A DNA stretch of 64,000 nt from Anaerolineae bacterium. GTDB lineage: Bacteria; Chloroflexota; Anaerolineae; Aggregatilineales; J027. Position 1 is the first letter of the stretch; the number at the start of each line of letters is the position of its first letter. The translations under genes were made by a program, and so were the position numbers. The stretch spans positions 58,921 to 122,920 of the forward strand of contig WBUL01000013.1 in assembly GCA_008933735.1 (NCBI GenBank). Reading direction: 5' to 3'. The notes under the pieces were generated by a model. That model did no database searches. It was not told the DNA's origin and was given only the letters and a program-made list of their open reading frames with translations. Below are positions 59,335-64,000 of the stretch, one piece after another.

Positions 59335-62300
59335 CTACTCATCGAACTTTTGCAGAACGTCGCGGGGCTTGCTGCCGCTTTCCGCTGGGCCGATTACACC
59401 ACGCGTTTCCATCAGGTCAATCAGGCGGGCAGCGCGGGTGTATCCGATTCGCAGGCGTCGCTGGAGGAGTGAGGTGCTCGCTTTTTCCAACTGGCGCACG
59501 ATGTTCACCGCCTCCTCGTACATATCATCATCGTCACCGTCGTCAGCATCATCATTGATGGATTCGGCGGCCAACTCATCGACTTCTTTCCAGAAGGTCT
59601 GCTGGCGTTCCGGGCGCGGTAGTTGGTGAATTTCCGACCCAAAACGCTCGGTACGTGACACAGGCATCTGTGCAGTACGGTGAGACTCATCCCCCAATTT
59701 CAGCAAGTTGTTCGTGCTGCGTTTTACAAATACCGCCTGTTCCTTCCAGTAGCGGGTGATTTTTTCAATTTCCACGTCAGAAACATACACCCCTTGCATA
59801 CGGACAGGCGCAGATGCGTCGGGAGCCTGGAATAACATGTCCCCTTTGCCCAGTAAACGGTCTGCGCCAGGAGCATCCAGGATGACACGGCTGTCCGTGC
59901 CGGAGGCCACCGCAAAGGCAATCCGTGCCGGGAAGTTGGCTTTAATCAACCCTGTGACGACATCCACCGAGGGACGTTGGGTGCTGATAATCAGATGGAT
60001 GCCTGTGGCGCGTGCCATCTGGGCGAGGCGGGCGATCAGTTTTTCGGTTTCATCCGGCGCGAGCATCATCAAATCGGCTAATTCATCAATGATGACGATC
60101 AGATAGGGGATTTTTGAGCCTTCAGGGGCACGGCGGTTATATTCCTGGATATTGCGAGCACCCCGTTCATTCAGTTTACGGTAGCGCTCATCCATTTCGC
60201 GTTGTACCCACTTCAGTACCCCCACGATACGTTCCAGGTCAACCACCACATTAGAGATCAGGTGCGGGATGCCGTTATAACCCGTCAGTTCAACACGCTT
60301 GGGGTCAACCATGATCATCTGAAGCTCGGTGGGGGTATTTTGCAGCAGCAGGCAGGAAATAATCGCGTTCACGCAGACAGATTTCCCTGACCCGGTTGTT
60401 CCAGCAATGAGCAGGTGCGGCATAGCGGTTAAATCGGCTGAGATCGGGGCCCCATCCACCGCCTGACCCAGGCCAATTGCCAGCGGCGATTTTTGCTGCA
60501 TTCTCTGGTGCTCATTAGAGGTCATCACGTCGCGCAGGCTGACAAGTGCTGCTTTCGCGTTGGGAACCTCGATGCCTACAAAGCCCTTGCCAGGAACTGG
60601 TGCTTCGACGCGAATGGTTTTGGCGGCTAAGGCCAGTGCTATGTCCTTTTCCAGCGCGGCAATTGCGGACACCTTGACGCGGGTGCGCCCGCCGCGCCGT
60701 TCGATGTAATCCGGTTCCACGCCGAATTGGGTGATGACCGGCCCCGAATTCACCTCAACGACTTTGCCTGGTGCGCCAAAACTGGACAATGTATCTTCAA
60801 TAATGCGTGCCTGTTCCAGCAGGTAGTGCTGGTCAATTTCCTGGCCACTGCCCGGCTCAAGCACCGTCATAAATTCGGGCAGCTTCCACTCCTGCGGCTT
60901 GTCTTCCTCTGGCGTTTCCGTGACAGGAGGTGGTGCCGCTGTTACTTCAACTTTGCTTTCCGAGGCGGGTTCGGGGTTGGAAGCAGCCTCTTCAACGACA
61001 GAATGAATCACCTCGGCGGGTGGTAGCTCAGCCTGAGATTCAGATACAGGTTTTTCTTCTGGTTGAGCAGACACAGTATCTATTTGAGCGTCGTGCTGCT
61101 CAGTTGTAATGGGTGCGGCTTCAGTGTTTTCCGATTGTTGGAAACGGCGGATAAACATGCCACGCGCTTGAGCCGGTTTGACTTCTTCCTGAACTGCGGG
61201 CGGTGTTTCCGTTGACTCGCCAGGCGTCGTGATCTCTTCAATCTTAGTTTTAGATTCGGCGGCGGGCAGCGCTTCGGACTTGGCTTCCTCCGCCGTTTCC
61301 GCAGGCTCCGGGGTTGTCGTCTCCAGTGAACGGCGCAGTCCCATCGGGCGGTCAATTTCCCGTCGCCGGAACGGATCGCGTGTTGTGGATTCATTTTCGC
61401 CGCCATTAGCAGGTAATCGACGAGTAAACAAGTCTCGCTGCTCAACGGATCGGCGAGAGCCGCCGTCAGAGATTTCATCTGGCGCTTCGTCGTCGTTTTT
61501 CGTTTCCTCTGGCAGAATTACTTCTGGCGCCTCGACCTTCTCGGCCTGGGTTGGTTCTTCTTCGGATTCACCCTCTGTGGTCGTCGTTTCATCCGCTGTT
61601 CGGCGAGTAAAGGGGCTGGACATTTCCCTGGAGGGCATATGTCGCCTTGGATATTCACCATCTTTGCGTTCCGATGACTCCTCAGATGAGATCGGGCGCC
61701 GCCCAAAAGGAGAGTCTGCTGTGGGTTCATTTGATGCAGCCAGGCGTCTGGCACGCATTTCACTCAAGCGACTGCTAATGCCGGACTCCGCCAGCACGTC
61801 CGGTTCTTTCTTTGGTTCTACGGTTTCTTCGGCAGATGGTACTGCTTCTTCAGGAGATTTCCGGACGGCAGCTAACCGTCCCCTGACTCCCGCCGCAGGG
61901 TGATCGGGTGAGGGTTTGGATTCTGGCGCTTTGCCTTCCGGTTTTTCATCGGATTCTTCGGCAGTTTTACGTCCTGCCCAACGCGAAGCGATTCCGCCCA
62001 GAAAACGTTTCTGCGTGCCGGATTCTTCGGTAGCCTCAGGTGCGGCAGGTTTTTCGTCTGTAGTACTGTCGGTTGGCTTGCCGCGCTGGAGCATCCCCAG
62101 ACCCAAGCGACTGCCCATACTTTCTTGAGGCGAAGCTGATTCGACAGGTTTCGCCAATGCTGATTCGGTCGATTCAGGGGCAGGTCGATTCAGGAGACGA
62201 CCCATGCCAAGCCGCCCATAACCTGCACTTTTTGCCTCACCGGTTTCGGAGCTTGCTGCTTCGTTCTTCCCGGTACTACTCTCCGCTTTGTTCGGACCCA

Positions 62301-64000
62301 AACGGCGGCCTTCTACCCGTTCAGAGCTTTTCTCATCAGTTGTAGCCGCTTCCTCTGGTTGGCGACGGCGACCGAACAGCCCCAATCGCCCACTGGATGA
62401 AGCCTCGCTGGTTTCAACTGATTTTTCTGCTTCTACTTTTGTTTCTTCGGAGGCTGGTTCAGCGGTCTGCGCGGAGATACGCCGTCCAGGTAAACCGAAC
62501 AGACGTTTCCGCTGTTCCTGCGCTTCTTCGGAGGTCACTCGTGGTTCAGGCTCGGTTTCCACTTTGCCGCCCCTGAAAAGGCGGCCCATTCGGGAAGGTT
62601 TTTCTTCAGATAGCTCAGGGGTCTGCCGGGCAGGTGCAGCAGATGTTTCTGCCGCTTTGACCTGATCCTGTTCCGGCGTGGTGGTTCGGCCAGCAGTTTC
62701 CTGAGGGGCACGGAGCGCGGCTGGCGGGGCGGTTGCCTCGGCAACTGCGGCAGCCGCTAAGGCGGGCATGTCCGCTTTTTTGGCCTCATGACGAGCACGA
62801 GCGGCCTCTCGACGGACTTGCAGTGAGTGGCGGACATTGCGTCCCTGCTCAACAAGCTGGCTGGGCGAAGTTTTGAAGACCAGCATCAGGGCGAAAACCC
62901 ACCAGAAGAAGAAAAATACAACAACCGCATAATCTCCGAGCTGGCGGGCGAAAAAGATATAGACAACATGACCAACGATACCGCCAGCCTCACCATCTCG
63001 CCACAGCGTATCGGAGTTTTGCTCCAGAATGGTGTAGGAGGGTACGGTTTCTGAGAAAAGGTAACCCCACTGCAAGGTCGCCATGATGACAATGAGCAGC
63101 AGTACCACACCAAAAATGCGGAAATACTCAATGTCAAACATTACGTTGCCGAAGCGTGAAACGAGCAGCCAGGCCCCGACACCACCCAGCACAAACGGCA
63201 CTAACAGCCGCCCGATACCAAAAAGCTGTGCGAGATAGCTGTCAATAACGCCAGTTGCTTTGCCGGGGGAAAAAAATCCACTTAGCAGAATGAACGCGGC
63301 AACGACCAGTACTCCGCCGAGCATATCCAATTGAAAATCTAATGATGGGCCCGCTTTGACAAGTTTCGGCAGACGATCTTTTCCGGTGGGCAGCGGCTTG
63401 GCGGCTGCGCGGTTGCTTTTGGGTCTGGGTCTATCTGTGCCTGGTTTTGCAGGGGTGGCGGTGCCATGTACACCGGTGGATCGTGTGATCGAAGAGGTAG
63501 CAGACCGATCCATGCTGGATGATCTGGCGCTGGGCGGCGTAGGGGCATCTCTTCTTTCTTCGGTGGGGGAGCGTCTGAGCCCGCCGAACCGGGAACCGCT
63601 CGCCTCATCTTTTCGCTCGGTTGTTTTGTCTTCGGTGCCCCCGCGCCGGAACATGCCCAGCCGGGAGCCGCTCGTCTCGTCTTTTTTCTCGGTTGTTTTG
63701 TCTTCGGTGCCCCCGCGCCGGAACATACTCAGCCGGGAGCCACTTGCCTCATCTTTTTTCTCTTCAGTGGGGGAGCGCCTCAACCCGCCGAACCGAGAAC
63801 CACTCGCTTCGTCTTTTCGCTCGGTCGTTTTGTCTTCGGTACCCCCACGCCGGAACATACTCAGCCGGGAGCCGCTCGCCTCATCTTTTTTCTCTTCAGT
63901 GGGGGAGCGTCTGAGCCCGCCGAACCGGGAGCCGCTCGTCTCGTCTTTTTTCTCTTCAGTGGGGGAGCGTCTGAGCCCGCCGAACCGGGAGCCGCTCGCC
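59335..64000 (-). CDS. ftsK: FtsK/SpoIIIE DNA translocase with very long repetitive linker, 5' end outside window
   Basis: About 1,554 residues are visible and the frame is still open at base 64000. Order from the N-terminal side: a tandem repeat array (63550-64000), four membrane helices (about 62880-63350), an Arg/Glu/Thr/Pro-rich linker of some 620 residues with recurring basic motifs, then the motor and a winged-helix gamma domain at the C-terminus. Motor landmarks are GTTGSGKSVCVNAI (Walker A, near 60367-60402) and IIDELADLMM (Walker B). DVYEE-like DDMYEEAVNIVRQLEKAST begins gamma. FtsK pumps chromosome ends through the division septum. It is about twice the usual length. Confidence 0.93.
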   Translation of the reverse strand, partial: ASGSRFGGLRRSPTEEKKDETSGSRFGGLRRSPTEEKKDEASGSRLSMFRRGGTEDKTTERKDEASGSRFGGLRRSPTEEKKDEASGSRLSMFRRGGTEDKTTEKKDETSGSRLGMFRRGGTEDKTTERKDEASGSRFGGLRRSPTEERRDAPTPPSARSSSMDRSATSSITRSTGVHGTATPAKPGTDRPRPKSNRAAAKPLPTGKDRLPKLVKAGPSLDFQLDMLGGVLVVAAFILLSGFFSPGKATGVIDSYLAQLFGIGRLLVPFVLGGVGAWLLVSRFGNVMFDIEYFRIFGVVLLLIVIMATLQWGYLFSETVPSYTILEQNSDTLWRDGEAGGIVGHVVYIFFARQLGDYAVVVFFFFWWVFALMLVFKTSPSQLVEQGRNVRHSLQVRREAARARHEAKKADMPALAAAAVAEATAPPAALRAPQETAGRTTTPEQDQVKAAETSAAPARQTPELSEEKPSRMGRLFRGGKVETEPEPRVTSEEAQEQRKRLFGLPGRRISAQTAEPASEETKVEAEKSVETSEASSSGRLGLFGRRRQPEEAATTDEKSSERVEGRRLGPNKAESSTGKNEAASSETGEAKSAGYGRLGMGRLLNRPAPESTESALAKPVESASPQESMGSRLGLGMLQRGKPTDSTTDEKPAAPEATEESGTQKRFLGGIASRWAGRKTAEESDEKPEGKAPESKPSPDHPAAGVRGRLAAVRKSPEEAVPSAEETVEPKKEPDVLAESGISSRLSEMRARRLAASNEPTADSPFGRRPISSEESSERKDGEYPRRHMPSREMSSPFTRRTADETTTTEGESEEEPTQAEKVEAPEVILPEETKNDDEAPDEISDGGSRRSVEQRDLFTRRLPANGGENESTTRDPFRRREIDRPMGLRRSLETTTPEPAETAEEAKSEALPAAESKTKIEEITTPGESTETPPAVQEEVKPAQARGMFIRRFQQSENTEAAPITTEQHDAQIDTVSAQPEEKPVSESQAELPPAEVIHSVVEEAASNPEPASESKVEVTAAPPPVTETPEEDKPQEWKLPEFMTVLEPGSGQEIDQHYLLEQARIIEDTLSSFGAPGKVVEVNSGPVITQFGVEPDYIERRGGRTRVKVSAIAALEKDIALALAAKTIRVEAPVPGKGFVGIEVPNAKAALVSLRDVMTSNEHQRMQQKSPLAIGLGQAVDGAPISADLTAMPHLLIAGTTGSGKSVCVNAIISCLLLQNTPTELQMIMVDPKRVELTGYNGIPHLISNVVVDLERIVGVLKWVQREMDERYRKLNERGARNIQEYNRRAPEGSKIPYLIVIIDELADLMMLAPDETEKLIARLAQMARATGIHLIISTQRPSVDVVTGLIKANFPARIAFAVASGTDSRVILDAPGADRLLGKGDMLFQAPDASAPVRMQGVYVSDVEIEKITRYWKEQAVFVKRSTNNLLKLGDESHRTAQMPVSRTERFGSEIHQLPRPERQQTFWKEVDELAAESINDDADDGDDDDMYEEAVNIVRQLEKASTSLLQRRLRIGYTRAARLIDLMETRGVIGPAESGSKPRDVLQKFDE
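63550..64000 (-). repeat. Tandem 60- and 72-bp repeat array inside ftsK
   Basis: Two unit types alternate in frame. A (20 residues) reads GSRFGGLRRSPTEEKKDEAS. B (24 residues) begins GSRLGMFRRGGTEDKTTE and ends (R/K)KDEAS. Read in the protein direction the visible order is A A B A B B A, and the array continues past the window edge. Nucleotide identity between like units is near perfect, indicating recent duplication. Confidence 0.9.

Noticed and set aside
61229..61903. 224-residue open frame on the plus strand
   Set aside because: Ser/Arg-rich shadow of the ftsK linker in the antisense frame; no start signal and no family resemblance. Several other plus-strand frames over ftsK are the same kind of shadow.
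63550..64000. CRISPR array or satellite DNA
   Set aside because: The repeats are 60 and 72 bp, contiguous without spacers, and stay in frame inside ftsK.
1..64000. tRNA, rRNA, tmRNA or RNase P RNA genes
   Set aside because: Reading the intergenic gaps showed no TTCGA-type T-arm with paired acceptor ends and no conserved rRNA, tmRNA or RNase P motifs. The gaps are mostly too short.

Overview
The window is a densely packed bacterial chromosome segment of roughly 53-55% GC by eye. It has very short intergenic gaps, many ATGA/TTGA/TGATG stop-start overlaps and frequent TTG/GTG starts. The gene set fits Chloroflexota, most likely an Anaerolineae-type lineage, although that placement is inference from gene content only. 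The clues are many secreted beta-propeller and SH3b lipoproteins, FxLYD-type lipoproteins, a GT-C-like membrane protein with C-terminal beta-sandwiches, a receiver-DUF309 fusion, V4R and YkgJ proteins, a PknB-type kinase and an FHA protein. I see no rRNA, tRNA, CRISPR array, prophage, transposase or other mobile element.

Layout. 1-9.2 kb: the C-terminal half of an asparagine synthetase, a GT-C-like membrane protein, a thrombospondin-3/WD40 secreted protein, and a leftward operon of propeller, FxLYD lipoprotein and M23 peptidase. 9.3-20.3 kb: metabolic and housekeeping genes (YkgJ protein, P5C dehydrogenase, phosphoribosyltransferase, aldo/keto reductase with an altered tetrad, THUMP-like methyltransferase, AI-2E transporter, ParA-like ATPase, hydrolase, G1P-dehydrogenase-like protein). 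20.3-29.8 kb: RNase HII, RluD, then a rightward run V4R, ADP-ribosylglycohydrolase, CoA-transferase A, S41 protease, YugP and CoA-transferase B, followed by FHA, ThiD, a 39-residue membrane peptide and a phosphoesterase. 30-46 kb: GH1, homoserine dehydrogenase, DUF309 fusion, SH3b protein, VIT/vWA protein, PknB kinase, NYN protein, TlpA-like protein, UspA, SH3b lipoprotein, LytM peptidase and a HerA-like ATPase. 46.2-49 kb: a leftward redox cluster (ferredoxin, cupredoxin, two small heme-copper-oxidase-like membrane proteins, cupin) downstream of a cysteine-free Crp/Fnr regulator. A perfect TTGAT-N4-ATCAA box lies exactly 22 nt before its -10. 48.9-49.6 kb: an island of four small ORFs with a leader ORF and mutually exclusive hairpins, converging on a B12-radical-SAM gene. 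51-54.2 kb: DnaJ-like, HtrA and NadE.

The most coherent system is 54.25-59.3 kb, a complete carrier-protein (CysO/Mec-type) cysteine pathway: cysM-like synthase, Mec-like JAMM protease, sulfurtransferase, ThiS/MoaD-like carrier ending in GG, DUF4395 membrane protein with CxxC, tethered thioredoxin, and MoeB-rhodanese. Its 5' leader reads as a ribosome-mediated cysteine attenuator. It has a near-consensus promoter, a 15-codon ORF containing Cys-Met-Cys, a pause hairpin that includes those Cys codons, an alternative 2:3 pairing, and an intrinsic terminator just before cysM. The window ends inside a very long FtsK/SpoIIIE translocase with a tandem 20/24-residue repeat array at its N-terminal side and recurring basic motifs in its linker.
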